From JACPYF01 sp947085845 (GTDB lineage Bacteria; Patescibacteriota; Saccharimonadia; Saccharimonadales; Saccharimonadaceae): 64,000 bases of DNA. The position numbers and the translations under genes are program-made. Each line of letters starts with the position of its first letter. Within the stretch, counting starts at the first letter, position 1. The stretch covers positions 186,001-250,000 of the forward strand of contig CAMTXO010000001.1 of NCBI GenBank assembly GCA_947085845.1, given 5' to 3'. Of the stretch, positions 26,411 through 35,724 are shown piece after piece. The notes under the pieces were generated by a model, which saw only the letters and a list, made by a program, of their open reading frames with translations, ran no database searches and was not told where the DNA came from.

Positions 26411-26510
26411 CTAGAACTCAAGCCTCCTCGCTAGCCATTTCAGCAATATTAGAGTTAATTATACTCTGTTTCCTTGTGTAATAAAAGGTTTCTGACACTT
26501 AAAATAAGTT

Positions 26511-26885
26511 TTACGAACTCTCTCTACCAAAACTTCTTTTAAATTTACCTAGAAGGTTGTGTGGACCTCTGTGATCAATATGTTTTTCTCGGTATTTGCG
26601 TGCTTGTGCTATAATTTTTGCCTCAACTATATCGATAGAGGCGAGTATGTTCATAGTCGAATCTTTAGCAACAAGTTTTTGATCAGGGACGTGAATGATG
26701 ACTTCTGCCTCGTATTTATTGCCGTGATCGCGATTAACTTGTTTAACAATTATCTCTGCTCGTACGCTTTTTGTAGCATGACGTGGCAAATATCGGTCTA
26801 TTCCACCTATCTTCTTTAGAGCATATTTTTTTGTTTTTTCATCGAGTTCGACTTTGATAGCAGTGAGCTTTATATTTTTGATCAT
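26511..26885 (-). CDS. hpf: Ribosome hibernation promoting factor (short type)
   Basis: A 124-residue HPF/RaiA-like protein with the beta-alpha-beta-beta-beta-alpha fold: IKLTAIKVELDEKTKKYALKKI, RAEIIVKQVNRDHGNKYEAEVIIHVPD, and the second helix YREKHIDHRG. It binds the 30S decoding region in stationary cells. The long-form C-terminal dimerisation domain is missing. A leader of about 25 bases carries GGGGG, and TGCTATAAT lies upstream. Confidence 0.88.
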   Translation of the reverse strand: MIKNIKLTAIKVELDEKTKKYALKKIGGIDRYLPRHATKSVRAEIIVKQVNRDHGNKYEAEVIIHVPDQKLVAKDSTMNILASIDIVEAKIIAQARKYREKHIDHRGPHNLLGKFKRSFGRESS

Positions 26886-26911
26886 TTTGCCCCCTTTGTA
26901 TTATGTCTCTA

Positions 26912-28156
26912 TTATAGCACTTCTCGATTACTAAGGTATGGACGCAAAACCTCTGGAACGCGTAAAGTTCCGTCTTCATTTTGGTAGTGCTCTATCACTG
27001 CAATCAAAGAGCGTGCAAGGCTAACTGCAGTACCATTTAATGTATGGAGGGTCTCTACAGAGCCGTCTTGCCTCCTAACACGCATATTTAAATTACGTGC
27101 TTGGAAGTCTGTACAGTTTGAGCAGCTCGTTAATTCTCGATACTTTCCATCAACACTAGACCAATATTCGATGTCATATTTTTTTGCCGCAGGAGCACCA
27201 AGATCTCCAGAAGCTATATTGATCACGTGGTATGGAATATTCAAACTCTGCCAAAGGCTTTCCTCGGTAGCTAAAATATCTTCGTGCATTTTTTTGCTTT
27301 GTTCGGGAGTCGTATAGGCATACATCTCAAGTTTGTTAAATTGGTGCACTCTGAATAAACCGCGAGTATGCTTGCCGTATGTACCTGCCTCTTTACGATA
27401 ACAAGGTGTTAGTGCGGTGTATTTTAATGGCAAGTCTTTTTCATCAATAATTTCACCGGCATGATAACCGGTCAATGGTATTTCTGCTGTAGCAATGAGT
27501 GATAGATCTTCTCCTTCAATAAAATATTCATCACTTTGATTGCTTGTTCGCGGCGCAAAACCTGTACCAGTAGCAATAGTCCCATTTACCATATTTGGAA
27601 CGCTCATGTATACGAAATCTTTTTTAGTAACAAAATCTAGTGCGTACTGCGTTAGTGCATTCTCAAGTAGTGCTAGATCCCCCTTTAGGTAGTAAAATTT
27701 CGCGCCAGCTACTTTTGCTCCACGTTCAAAATCTACCCAATCACGACTTAGACAAAAATCTAAATGATCTTTCGCTCCAGTTGGCTGTTCGCCAAAACGA
27801 GAAATCTCTACACTTTTATCTTCATCTCCAACAGGGACATCTTCGAAAATAATGTTGGGAATAGCACTAAACACACTGCTAAATTCTTCTTCGGTGAGCG
27901 TTAGGTCTGCTTCTAAAGTTGCGAGCTTTTCTTTGACTTCTTTGCCTTCCATTATGAGTTCCGGCTCTGGCTTACCGCCCTTCATTTTGCCAGAAATATC
28001 ATTACGCTGCGCCCGCAGTTCATCAGCCTGTTGCTGCAGCTGTCGTCTACGTACGTCTAGCTCTAGAGCAAGGTCGATATCAAGATCGTAGCCTTTCTTT
28101 TCTGTGGAGTCTTTTACAAGTTCTGGGTTTTCGCGCAGGAGTTTAATATCAATCAT
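26912..28156 (-). CDS. serS: Seryl-tRNA synthetase
   Basis: A 414-residue class IIa enzyme with an N-terminal antiparallel coiled-coil arm (residues 30-100) that grips the long variable arm of tRNA-Ser, motif 2 CYRKEAGTYGKHTRGLFRVHQF near 250, and motif 3 with TSCSNCTDFQARNLNMR. TATAAT stands 7 bases before the ATG with no Shine-Dalgarno, indicating leaderless mRNA. Confidence 0.96.
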   Translation of the reverse strand: MIDIKLLRENPELVKDSTEKKGYDLDIDLALELDVRRRQLQQQADELRAQRNDISGKMKGGKPEPELIMEGKEVKEKLATLEADLTLTEEEFSSVFSAIPNIIFEDVPVGDEDKSVEISRFGEQPTGAKDHLDFCLSRDWVDFERGAKVAGAKFYYLKGDLALLENALTQYALDFVTKKDFVYMSVPNMVNGTIATGTGFAPRTSNQSDEYFIEGEDLSLIATAEIPLTGYHAGEIIDEKDLPLKYTALTPCYRKEAGTYGKHTRGLFRVHQFNKLEMYAYTTPEQSKKMHEDILATEESLWQSLNIPYHVINIASGDLGAPAAKKYDIEYWSSVDGKYRELTSCSNCTDFQARNLNMRVRRQDGSVETLHTLNGTAVSLARSLIAVIEHYQNEDGTLRVPEVLRPYLSNREVL

Positions 28157-28187
28157 AGGCCCTATTATACCTGATATCGTAGGTATT

Positions 28188-29225
28188 TTATTCTTGATCT
28201 ACATTAACTTCTTTGATGTTTTCATTATTTGTCACAATAACAAGCTGATCAGAGAGCGGAATTGCAATCTGAACAAATTTAGCAGGTTTTTTTCGAGAGA
28301 CTATATCGTCATGTCGATAGGCTTCGGTAATGAGATAAGGAACTGAAGTTGAGTCAGACGGCCCTAAGACTTCGTCTGCATCTTCAACTAGCTCGGGCAG
28401 GAATACCACTTCCTCTGGGATCAAGACAACATCCTGCCAATCTTCTGCATAAGCGCATTCGCCAGTAATAAAACCGTCTTTGTTCATTTCCAATATTCTG
28501 CCTTTAAATTTTGCAGAGTACGGGATCACCTTGTCAAAAACTATATCTCTACTTATATACCTAGAAAATTGCTCATTTAACTCTTCTGCATTTTGAACTT
28601 CGCTAATATCGATAACTACCCCTCGCATGTTTTCTAGGACCTCTATTTCACTGTTTGCATCTTTGATGCAGTCACTAATATCGTCCGTTTCTTTTGGATA
28701 GTAATTCTCCAAATATGTCATCAAATCGTGGTGGTCTTCTAGAGCGTCTTTCATAGTCATATCATCTATTTTTGCTCTGCCGACAAACATTGGATATTTA
28801 GATATTTCAGGCTCTATGATCTCGCCGCGAGTATTCACATCAAAACCAATCAGATGGGTAATAAATATTTCATCGTCACCATATTCGTCATCACTCTCAA
28901 TGATCACTAATTCAAAACCGAGTGAAAGGACTTTTACGGGCGCATGTAAGCGAGAAGGAGCACTTTCTTTGATAGAGTAATCATCGTTAATACCTTTTTG
29001 GGAAGCCCTCATCCATCCCGAGACAACAACTTCCTTACCATAATGTGGCCATTCGTTGTTTATATGGCTAATTATACCCAAAAGGCGTTCACGTCCATCA
29101 TTATTAATCTTAGAAGCTTCGGCTAAAGTTTCATTAATCTTTCTCACTTTACCTAAGACCTCAGCTTCTTTGGGGTCATATTCAAACGTTTCACGCATCA
29201 AAGTGGCAGGATCAAAATCAGACAA
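28188..29225 (-). CDS. Unknown acidic protein
   Basis: A 345-residue acidic soluble protein with no recognisable motif or membrane segment. It has several beta-rich stretches (KVLSLGFELVIIESDDEYGDDEI) and a helical middle region (residues 155-195). The first in-frame codon is TTG; the next ATG is at 29198. AT-rich like the unknown pair at 1774-3061. It lies between SerRS and a membrane protein gene. Confidence 0.6.
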   Translation of the reverse strand: MSDFDPATLMRETFEYDPKEAEVLGKVRKINETLAEASKINNDGRERLLGIISHINNEWPHYGKEVVVSGWMRASQKGINDDYSIKESAPSRLHAPVKVLSLGFELVIIESDDEYGDDEIFITHLIGFDVNTRGEIIEPEISKYPMFVGRAKIDDMTMKDALEDHHDLMTYLENYYPKETDDISDCIKDANSEIEVLENMRGVVIDISEVQNAEELNEQFSRYISRDIVFDKVIPYSAKFKGRILEMNKDGFITGECAYAEDWQDVVLIPEEVVFLPELVEDADEVLGPSDSTSVPYLITEAYRHDDIVSRKKPAKFVQIAIPLSDQLVIVTNNENIKEVNVDQE

Positions 29226-29310
29226 TATAGATCAACTTTCTGCCCACCCAATACTATTTCTGTTATCTAGATTGTAGTTTTGTACTGCCGAATACGCAAG
29301 TAGTTTATTG

Positions 29311-30396
29311 TTATGATGTGGGTGCAACAGGCGCAGGCTCTTGCACTGCGACTTCACCGCTCGGTGGCTTTTTATTGTACTTGTGGTGCACCAATAAAAG
29401 TAGAATCGCACAAAAAACATATGTAATTCCAAAAATAAACATTGCTCTAATGCTAGTAGATGCAAAGGTGGAAATTGTATTTTCAGTTAACTCGCCCTGT
29501 TCACCGGGGATTATTTTCGATAATAGCTTTTGACCCATTAACCACCATGAGACTCCTGCGTATACACACAGCAACAAGCCCGTAGTTAATAGTGGCTTGG
29601 CAATAGTACTAATATACTTTTGTTCTTCGCGAACCAACAAATACAAAGCACCTGCAATGAATACGAGCAAGACCAGAATTATGTAAAAGCTATTTTTCAG
29701 CAGACTGAAAACAGTAGGTATAGAAACTCCATAGAGATTATTGTCAATAACAGGCGTACTAGAAAGCTCAGAGTTAGGTGCAGTCGGACTGCTTTCTAAT
29801 GCAGTAGCTTGAGCAGTAGTCGCTGCTTGCTGCAACGAAAGATTATCTTGTCCAAGCAAATTATTGATTGTATTTATGTCTAGGTCGGCCGGCTTGCAGG
29901 GAGCTTGCAAGGAGCTGTTCTGCGCCTGACTAGATACAATCTGCTGCAACTGCTCTTCTGTGCAAACAGGCTTCGCATTAGTTGTCTTTAGAATTTCTTT
30001 CGAAAGACCTTCAGTAAATTCTTTTTGATAGGGCTCCAGATCAAGTTCAAGAACTAATGTTTGTTGTTTTCCTTCTAGCCAATCATACGTATTATCTACA
30101 AAAGATTCACTAACTTTTTGTACTTTAGTTGACGAAAAAACTGATTGACTAACATGACGGATAGAGTCTTCGGACAAACCATAACTAGCCACAGCTCCTT
30201 GAGTGGAGATGGTGGTAGCGTCAGCAATAGCAATGCTAAGCGTACTGTATATCTTTGATTGCTTGAGCATCTGCTTTACCTGGACTGGCTGCGAAAAAAT
30301 AAAAGTAAATAAAAATGCTGACGGAAGAATAAAAAGAAAAAGCACCAACAAACCATGGTTGAACCAGATGGCTGTTTTTTTAAGAAATTGTTTCAT
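29311..30396 (-). CDS. Unknown two-to-four-helix membrane protein
   Basis: A 361-residue protein with a membrane helix near residues 12-34, an extracytoplasmic region of about 190 residues rich in Gln, Ser and Thr with two cysteines (PVCTEEQL, APCKPADL), and three C-terminal helices (about 235-257, 268-287 and 313-335). The tail is Pro/Ala rich. The layout resembles integral membrane sensors or transport partners, but no family fits clearly. Followed by a second membrane protein gene. Confidence 0.6.
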   Translation of the reverse strand: MKQFLKKTAIWFNHGLLVLFLFILPSAFLFTFIFSQPVQVKQMLKQSKIYSTLSIAIADATTISTQGAVASYGLSEDSIRHVSQSVFSSTKVQKVSESFVDNTYDWLEGKQQTLVLELDLEPYQKEFTEGLSKEILKTTNAKPVCTEEQLQQIVSSQAQNSSLQAPCKPADLDINTINNLLGQDNLSLQQAATTAQATALESSPTAPNSELSSTPVIDNNLYGVSIPTVFSLLKNSFYIILVLLVFIAGALYLLVREEQKYISTIAKPLLTTGLLLCVYAGVSWWLMGQKLLSKIIPGEQGELTENTISTFASTSIRAMFIFGITYVFCAILLLLVHHKYNKKPPSGEVAVQEPAPVAPTS

Positions 30397-30400
30397 TTTT

Positions 30401-30817
30401 TTAGGAGCGTCGTAAACGCTTCTTTATTGTCTTTGCAACCTCTTGTCGTTCAGCCTCGTTATCACCAACACCATGCTCTTCCAAGGCTCCAATTATCTCT
30501 TTGTCGAGTGCGAGGTCTTCTCTTAGCACTTTTTCCATCGTTTTATCTTCTTTAATAAGTAGCTGTATCATGTCGCTTGATTGTTGAACTAGCTTTGCTG
30601 CTTTTTTAGTAACGCGTACTTGGCGCAAAATCGAAACGCTCTGCAGAGTTGTCATAACGAGCGCTGCTACACTTATAAAAAAGGCAATTAAACTAAAAGC
30701 AATGTCCGAGGGCCGTTTACCTAGGTTAGTAAGAAACAAAACCATCAACCCTACTATAGCTATACCAACAAATACCCGTAGGAGTACAAAAAATATCTGT
30801 TCATTTTTGTCATTCAT
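30401..30817 (-). CDS. Small membrane protein with a charged coiled tail
   Basis: A 138-residue protein: two membrane helices (near 5-27 and 40-62) and a charged amphipathic C-terminal half (TKKAAKLVQQSSDMIQLLIKEDK...KTIKKRLRRS). An in-frame extension to 30898 overlaps the phosphatase gene and is not supported; 30817 is preferred although no clear Shine-Dalgarno is present. Function unknown. Confidence 0.55.
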   Translation of the reverse strand: MNDKNEQIFFVLLRVFVGIAIVGLMVLFLTNLGKRPSDIAFSLIAFFISVAALVMTTLQSVSILRQVRVTKKAAKLVQQSSDMIQLLIKEDKTMEKVLREDLALDKEIIGALEEHGVGDNEAERQEVAKTIKKRLRRS

Positions 30818-30837
30818 ATTATTTCTAGTATACCGTA

Positions 30838-31620
30838 TTACTTCACAAGCTGAAGCAATTCTTCTGCACTGTAGCGACGTCTCTGAATACGCCTCCACCC
30901 GGTATCTGTTTTAGCGACAGGATTTGCAATCCTGTACCAATTAAGCGCAGTTGTCGCGAGTTCAGTTTCTGGGTCTCGACTTGTGTACCAAATAATTGAG
31001 GTGTTATCTATTCTTTCAAATTTTCTTCTCTTTAGAGAGGCTAAACGCCTACCTGTTGCAACACCTTCAAAATAGCCTCTCCCCCCAGTCATAACCTCAC
31101 CGTGAGTTGAAGCAATAACCGATTGAGCTGGATGCGCAGCTGTTGTTGCTACCGCAAATTGCTCAATCCTACCAATAGTTTCCGCTAAACTTTCACCCCC
31201 AGGTGGTTTCCAGTTTAAATAATCACCGTTTCGACGAATTGCATTGTCAGGATACTTCTGCTGGTACTCATCAAACGGCATTGCCTCGATATCGCCCCAA
31301 TATCGCTCCCGTAATTTCGGGTCTGGCTCACTCCAGCGAGCGCCCGTTAAGTCAAGATACGCAGCGGTTTCCACCGCCCTAACGAGTGGAGATGTAAAGT
31401 ACGCATCAAACCGACCCTCTAAAATATTGTCTGAAATCCATTCACCCGCTATTTTTGCCTGTTCACGTCCTTCACCCGTAAGGTGCCACATAGCGCCAGG
31501 TTTATCGCGAAATTCGCTAGTAAAGTAATCTGTATTGTTTTTTTCATTAGCATGAAAATGAGCCAAGTTGCCTTCGCTCTGACCATGACGTAATAATACT
31601 AGATTCTCTAGTGAACTCAC
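30838..31620 (-). CDS. Histidine phosphatase family protein
   Basis: A 260-residue phosphoglycerate-mutase-like phosphatase. The catalytic RHG is at the N-terminus (LVLLRHGQSEGN, near residue 9), with TSPLVRAVETA near 80, and the second His in ASTHGEVM near 165. The substrate is not evident; the insertions resemble broad-specificity phosphatases rather than glycolytic PGM. Start: the GTG at 31620 has AAGGAG five bases ahead. Confidence 0.82.
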   Translation of the reverse strand: MSSLENLVLLRHGQSEGNLAHFHANEKNNTDYFTSEFRDKPGAMWHLTGEGREQAKIAGEWISDNILEGRFDAYFTSPLVRAVETAAYLDLTGARWSEPDPKLRERYWGDIEAMPFDEYQQKYPDNAIRRNGDYLNWKPPGGESLAETIGRIEQFAVATTAAHPAQSVIASTHGEVMTGGRGYFEGVATGRRLASLKRRKFERIDNTSIIWYTSRDPETELATTALNWYRIANPVAKTDTGWRRIQRRRYSAEELLQLVK

Positions 31621-31635
31621 TCGCACTCCTTGTGT

Positions 31636-33162
31636 TTATTTATTGCTATTTATATTAGGATAGATTGTTTTTGTAACTTCGTCAAGTTCACTGCGTAATT
31701 GTGGGAATGGTACACCTTCTCGAGCTGTCACTCCTTCTAGTATCCAAAAGAGTCTCTCTGCATGCCCATAGCCACATGCTGGTGGCATACCGTACTCGAG
31801 CATTTCTACAAAGTCTATGTCCATCATCATCGCTTCACTATCACCTTCTTCACGCATCTTTTGCTGATCTGAGAATCTCTGCAACTGGTCTATTGGGTTG
31901 TTGAGTTCAGAATATGCTTTGGAGGCTTCTGTGCCACCAAGTAGTAGATTAAATTGCTCTGTCAGACGCGGGTCTTTGTCTTGTAGCTTTGCTAAAGGCT
32001 GTAAAAAGTCTGGTACATCAACAAGATATGCAGGCCCAGCTATTTCAACACGTATTTTCTTCCATAGTTTGTCTATAACCCGTGATTTATTATCAATCTT
32101 TTCGACTTCTCCACCAATCTTCTTTAGCTGCTCCACCGCTTGCTCTAGCGTACATTCAAATACATCCAAACCATAACGCTCTTTTATTTTTTCGACAAAA
32201 CTTATCCGTGGCCAATCCTCGCCGTCCGGACCTAAGTCAATTTCTTGACCATTCGCTAGTGTGAATTTGCGTGTGCCCCAGGTTTTATCAGCAATGAATC
32301 GAACCATTTCTTGAGTAAACTTCATACCATCTTCCCAGTCAGCATATGCCCAGTACCATTCCATTGCTACATGTTCTGGTAAATGTTCATCACTGTAGTT
32401 TTCGTTGCGGAAACGTGGTCCAATATCAAAAACTTTTTCATAACCGCCACCTAGTAGTCTTTTTAGAGGTAGTTCATGGCTGATACGAAGGTAAAAATCT
32501 TGGTCAAGTGCGTCCATGTGGGTCACAAACGGGTTAGCGTCAGCTCCGCCTGTCGTGTGTTCGAGAACAGGTATATTAATTTCGAGAAAATCATTATCCA
32601 ACAAAAACTGTCGAGTTGCTTGCCAAAACTCAGACCGGCGAACAAAGCGATCGAAAACATCTTGATTGACGTTTGTGTCGATATAACGACGTCGCATACG
32701 CTCTTCCTTGTTGGTAAAGCCATCTTGTTTAGTTGGCATCGGACGGAGAGACTTAGCTAGTAAGCGAAGCTTTTTCACCCCTAAAGATATTTCACCTGTT
32801 TGAGTTTTGATAATTTCTCCACTTGCCTGCACAAAATCACCACTATCAAGCAAGTTGATTTGCTCTAGACCCAGCTGAGAATCCTCTGCAACAAGCTCTT
32901 CCACCTCACCATCTCGCAAAAAGAGCTGTAAACTCCCAGAGGCGTCTTTTATAACGATAAATGCTAGCTTACCAAACTTTCGAATACTGACGATCCGTCC
33001 AACTAGAGTTGCTTTTTTACCTTCCAACGAATCGAATTTATCTGTAACATCAGCAAGAATATGGGTACGCCCAGATGTAGCTGGGTACGGATTTACATCA
33101 AGCTTCTTAAGCTCTTCGAGTTTTCTTAGTCGCTCATCGCGAAGTTCTTTTAACGTTGCCAT
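31636..33162 (-). CDS. lysS: Lysyl-tRNA synthetase, class II
   Basis: A 508-residue class II LysRS: N-terminal OB-fold anticodon-binding domain (VTDKFDSLEGKKATLVGRIVSIRKFGKLAFIVI), motif 2 FRNENYSDEHLPEH near 250, and motif 3 near GYGHAERLFWI. TATAAT lies 8 bases before the ATG inside a perfect 16-base palindrome (33164-33179). No Shine-Dalgarno. Confidence 0.95.
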   Translation of the reverse strand: MATLKELRDERLRKLEELKKLDVNPYPATSGRTHILADVTDKFDSLEGKKATLVGRIVSIRKFGKLAFIVIKDASGSLQLFLRDGEVEELVAEDSQLGLEQINLLDSGDFVQASGEIIKTQTGEISLGVKKLRLLAKSLRPMPTKQDGFTNKEERMRRRYIDTNVNQDVFDRFVRRSEFWQATRQFLLDNDFLEINIPVLEHTTGGADANPFVTHMDALDQDFYLRISHELPLKRLLGGGYEKVFDIGPRFRNENYSDEHLPEHVAMEWYWAYADWEDGMKFTQEMVRFIADKTWGTRKFTLANGQEIDLGPDGEDWPRISFVEKIKERYGLDVFECTLEQAVEQLKKIGGEVEKIDNKSRVIDKLWKKIRVEIAGPAYLVDVPDFLQPLAKLQDKDPRLTEQFNLLLGGTEASKAYSELNNPIDQLQRFSDQQKMREEGDSEAMMMDIDFVEMLEYGMPPACGYGHAERLFWILEGVTAREGVPFPQLRSELDEVTKTIYPNINSNK

Positions 33163-33163
33163 T

Positions 33164-33179
33164 GGCTATAATTATAGCC
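33164..33179. promoter_or_regulatory. Palindrome overlapping the lysS -10 box
   Basis: The bases read GGCTATAATTATAGCC, a perfect 16-base palindrome. On the minus strand its TATAAT is the -10 box of lysS, 8 bases before the ATG. It may be an operator, or just a symmetrical promoter with TATAAT on both strands. Confidence 0.5.
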
Positions 33180-33181
33180 TA

Positions 33182-33637
33182 TTAACCGATTTTTTCGACT
33201 ACGTACTTGCTCTTACCTTTTGGAGTTTCGATTTCTACAGTTTCGCCCGCCTTTTTGCCAAGTAGTGCACGCCCAATTGGTGATTCGTTGCTAATTTTCC
33301 CATTAGCAGGATCTGCTTCTACTGGACCAACAAGCTGATAAGATACTTTTTTACCATTTATCTTTAGCTCTACCTTTGAACCAACTGCAATACTTGAACC
33401 CTTTTTTGGGGTAATGATCTGAGCATTGAGTAGAATATCTTCTATCTCAGCAATTCGCGTCTCTGCCTGACCTTGTTCTTCTCTAGCTGCATCATAATCT
33501 GCATTTTCGCTTAGGTCACCTAGACTGCGAGCATCCGCAATTCGTTCGGCGATAGCACCGCGTGACGATTTTAGTTCTTCGAGTTCTGCCTCGAGTTCTT
33601 TGCGACCTTCTTTTGTAATCTGGTATTGTTTTTTCAT
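33182..33637 (-). CDS. greA: Transcription elongation factor GreA
   Basis: A 151-residue GreA: an N-terminal coiled coil (residues about 10-72) whose tip holds the acidic pair near 40 (LGDLSENADYDAAREEQ), then a FKBP-like C-terminal domain ending GKSKYVVEKIG. It rescues backtracked RNA polymerase by stimulating transcript cleavage. GGAGG lies 6 bases before the ATG, so this gene is leadered, unlike lysS beside it. Confidence 0.95.
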   Translation of the reverse strand: MKKQYQITKEGRKELEAELEELKSSRGAIAERIADARSLGDLSENADYDAAREEQGQAETRIAEIEDILLNAQIITPKKGSSIAVGSKVELKINGKKVSYQLVGPVEADPANGKISNESPIGRALLGKKAGETVEIETPKGKSKYVVEKIG

Positions 33638-33665
33638 AATGTTCCTCCGTATCAAATGTGAATAT

Positions 33666-33688
33666 AAAAAGCGTCCACCTTGGGGCGC
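33666..33688 (-). terminator. Terminator after proS
   Basis: GCGTCC (33671-33676) pairs with GGGCGC (33683-33688) with one G-T pair, and on the minus strand TTTTT follows. It separates proS from greA. Confidence 0.7.
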
Positions 33689-33718
33689 CTGAAACCTTTT
33701 TGTTTTTGTCCTATTTCT

Positions 33719-34951
33719 TTAGTTACCTAGCTTAGCAAGGAGCGCCTCAACCGTCAACACTTCTTTTTCAGAATCTGTCCTTGAGCTGTATTCAACTTGC
33801 CCTTCAAGTTTTTCACTCACCACAATTCTATGAGGCAAGCCAATAAGTTCTGCGTCAGCAAATTTTTCACCAGGTCGCACATCACGATCGTCCCAGAGTA
33901 CGGTAACACCACTGTTAGAGAGCTTTTCATATAGAGCTTCAGCCTGTTCGAATGTATCACCGATCTGCACTAGATACACCTGAAATGGAGCTATACTTTC
34001 AGGCCAAATAAGACCCTTGTCGTCCGCAAATTTCTCTGCAATGACGCCCATGACTCGTGTAATTCCTATGCCATATGAAGCTAAATAGATTGGTTTTTGA
34101 GTCCCGTCCTCAGCTGTGTAGTAAATATCCATTTGTTCGCTTTTTTCAGTACCAAACTTAAATATATTGCCAACTTCAGCACTTTTTGTAGACGTTAGTT
34201 CATCACGATTAACACCTATCTCTTTGGTAGCATCTTCTAAAACCTCTTCGTTAACAGCAATCGTTTTATCGCTATTGATGTATAAGATGTCCTCACCTGC
34301 GTCACACACGGTTTGAAACTCGTGACTAAACTTTGTAAATGCACCCCCACTAGCAAACGTGACAAAAGTATCCCCCCCTAAACCAAGCCTTTCATACACT
34401 TTCTTGTATGCATCAATGACCTTGTCATAATATTCGTCCATATCCGCCTCTGTAGCATGTAGTGAATACATATCTTTCATCAAAAACTCACGTCCTCGCA
34501 TGATGCCACTTTTTGCCCTTAGTTCGTTCCGTAACTTCGTCTGAAATTGATAGGCTTTTATCGGTAGATCTTTGTAGCTTTTTACAAAACCTCGCATCAT
34601 TTCCATAATTGCTTCCTCGTGCGACCATGCTAGCCCTAGCTCGCTGTCGTCTTGTAGTTTTGTTTTAAACCATACATCCACTACTTCCTCACTCCAGCGA
34701 CCGGTTTTTTTCCAAGGTTCTGGAGTTTGCAGGTTTGTCATTATCAACTCTTGACCATCTACGGCTTCCATTTCTTCTCGAACAATTTGTTTAATATTTT
34801 CGAGCACTTTCAATCCAAGGGGTGTATACGCATACACTCCGGCCATAACTTTATAGACATAACCTGCACGAATCAAAAGCTGAGCATTCTTTGCCTGCTC
34901 GTCTGCTGGTGCGTCTTTTAAAGTTTTTGTAAAAAGCTGACTAGATTTCAT
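33719..34951 (-). CDS. proS: Prolyl-tRNA synthetase lacking the editing insertion
   Basis: A 410-residue class II ProRS: motif 2 TKLRNELRAKSGIMRGREFLMKDMYS near 135, motif 3 in SYGIGITRVMGVIAE near 280, and a C-terminal anticodon domain. The INS editing domain of about 180 residues found between motifs 2 and 3 in most bacterial ProRS is missing; only about 45 residues remain there. Mischarged Ala-tRNA-Pro would need a free-standing editing protein. TAAAAT is 7 bases before the ATG. Confidence 0.92.
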   Translation of the reverse strand: MKSSQLFTKTLKDAPADEQAKNAQLLIRAGYVYKVMAGVYAYTPLGLKVLENIKQIVREEMEAVDGQELIMTNLQTPEPWKKTGRWSEEVVDVWFKTKLQDDSELGLAWSHEEAIMEMMRGFVKSYKDLPIKAYQFQTKLRNELRAKSGIMRGREFLMKDMYSLHATEADMDEYYDKVIDAYKKVYERLGLGGDTFVTFASGGAFTKFSHEFQTVCDAGEDILYINSDKTIAVNEEVLEDATKEIGVNRDELTSTKSAEVGNIFKFGTEKSEQMDIYYTAEDGTQKPIYLASYGIGITRVMGVIAEKFADDKGLIWPESIAPFQVYLVQIGDTFEQAEALYEKLSNSGVTVLWDDRDVRPGEKFADAELIGLPHRIVVSEKLEGQVEYSSRTDSEKEVLTVEALLAKLGN

Positions 34952-34986
34952 TGTTATTATTTTACTACACAATCACCAATTATCTT

Positions 34987-35724
34987 CTACATGATACCTA
35001 AAAAGACAATCATAAATGCCAAAAGGTTTTTTAGCATATGAATGCCAACGCCGGCCCAGATAGCTCCTGTCTTTTCGCGCACAAAACAGAGCACCAGTGA
35101 AAGTACAAATACGTCGATACCTACATTCCACTGCAAATGGACGAGCCCAAACACAAGGCTAACCACAATAGCAGTCGGCCAAAAAGATACCTTTTCTCTT
35201 ATTTTCGTGAACATAAAACCACGAAATAACACTTCTTCGACTAGCGGGGCTAGAACAACTAGCGCAACAAACACCATGGTGTACTCGACAAAACTATTAA
35301 CTTGCTCAAACCCAATATCTTGCTCTTCGTTGATATTAAAACCAGGCAGTAGCATAGATATAACCGTCAAAACTACGATGTTGAGGCCAAAATACGTGAT
35401 ATAACCTAAAACAACGTAGCCGATATCGGTGTATTTTGGTACTTTTTTAATACCTAATACTACTTTTTTATTTTTTATAGGCCCATTAAGAATCTGATAC
35501 AGACCTACAATAAAACCAAACGTAAGCCCATATGACAGAAAAGCCACGAAAAATTGTAAGATAGTCGACTCCGCTACACTCTGCGACAGCAGGCTCATTT
35601 CCAACATACTACGCAGCGCAAAAACAATAGTTAGTTGTGCCAGCAAAAAACTAATTAGAACCAAAAGTACTATCGCAACTACGGCTAGATATTTATAGAG
35701 ACTGGATTTTGAAAACATCAGCAA
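34987..35724 (-). CDS. CPBP intramembrane metalloprotease
   Basis: A 245-residue membrane protein with six to eight helices and the Abi/CPBP motifs: EEVLFRGF near residue 162, HLQWN near 195 and GIHMLKN near 227. These proteases act inside the membrane; in CPR the target is unknown. It overlaps the rseP gene by 32 bases. A role in self-immunity or prenyl-protein processing has been described for other members. Confidence 0.88.
   Translation of the reverse strand: MLMFSKSSLYKYLAVVAIVLLVLISFLLAQLTIVFALRSMLEMSLLSQSVAESTILQFFVAFLSYGLTFGFIVGLYQILNGPIKNKKVVLGIKKVPKYTDIGYVVLGYITYFGLNIVVLTVISMLLPGFNINEEQDIGFEQVNSFVEYTMVFVALVVLAPLVEEVLFRGFMFTKIREKVSFWPTAIVVSLVFGLVHLQWNVGIDVFVLSLVLCFVREKTGAIWAGVGIHMLKNLLAFMIVFLGIM

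Noticed and set aside
30817..30898. N-terminal extension of the small membrane protein
   Set aside because: It lies inside the phosphatase gene in another frame, and its sequence is not membrane-like.
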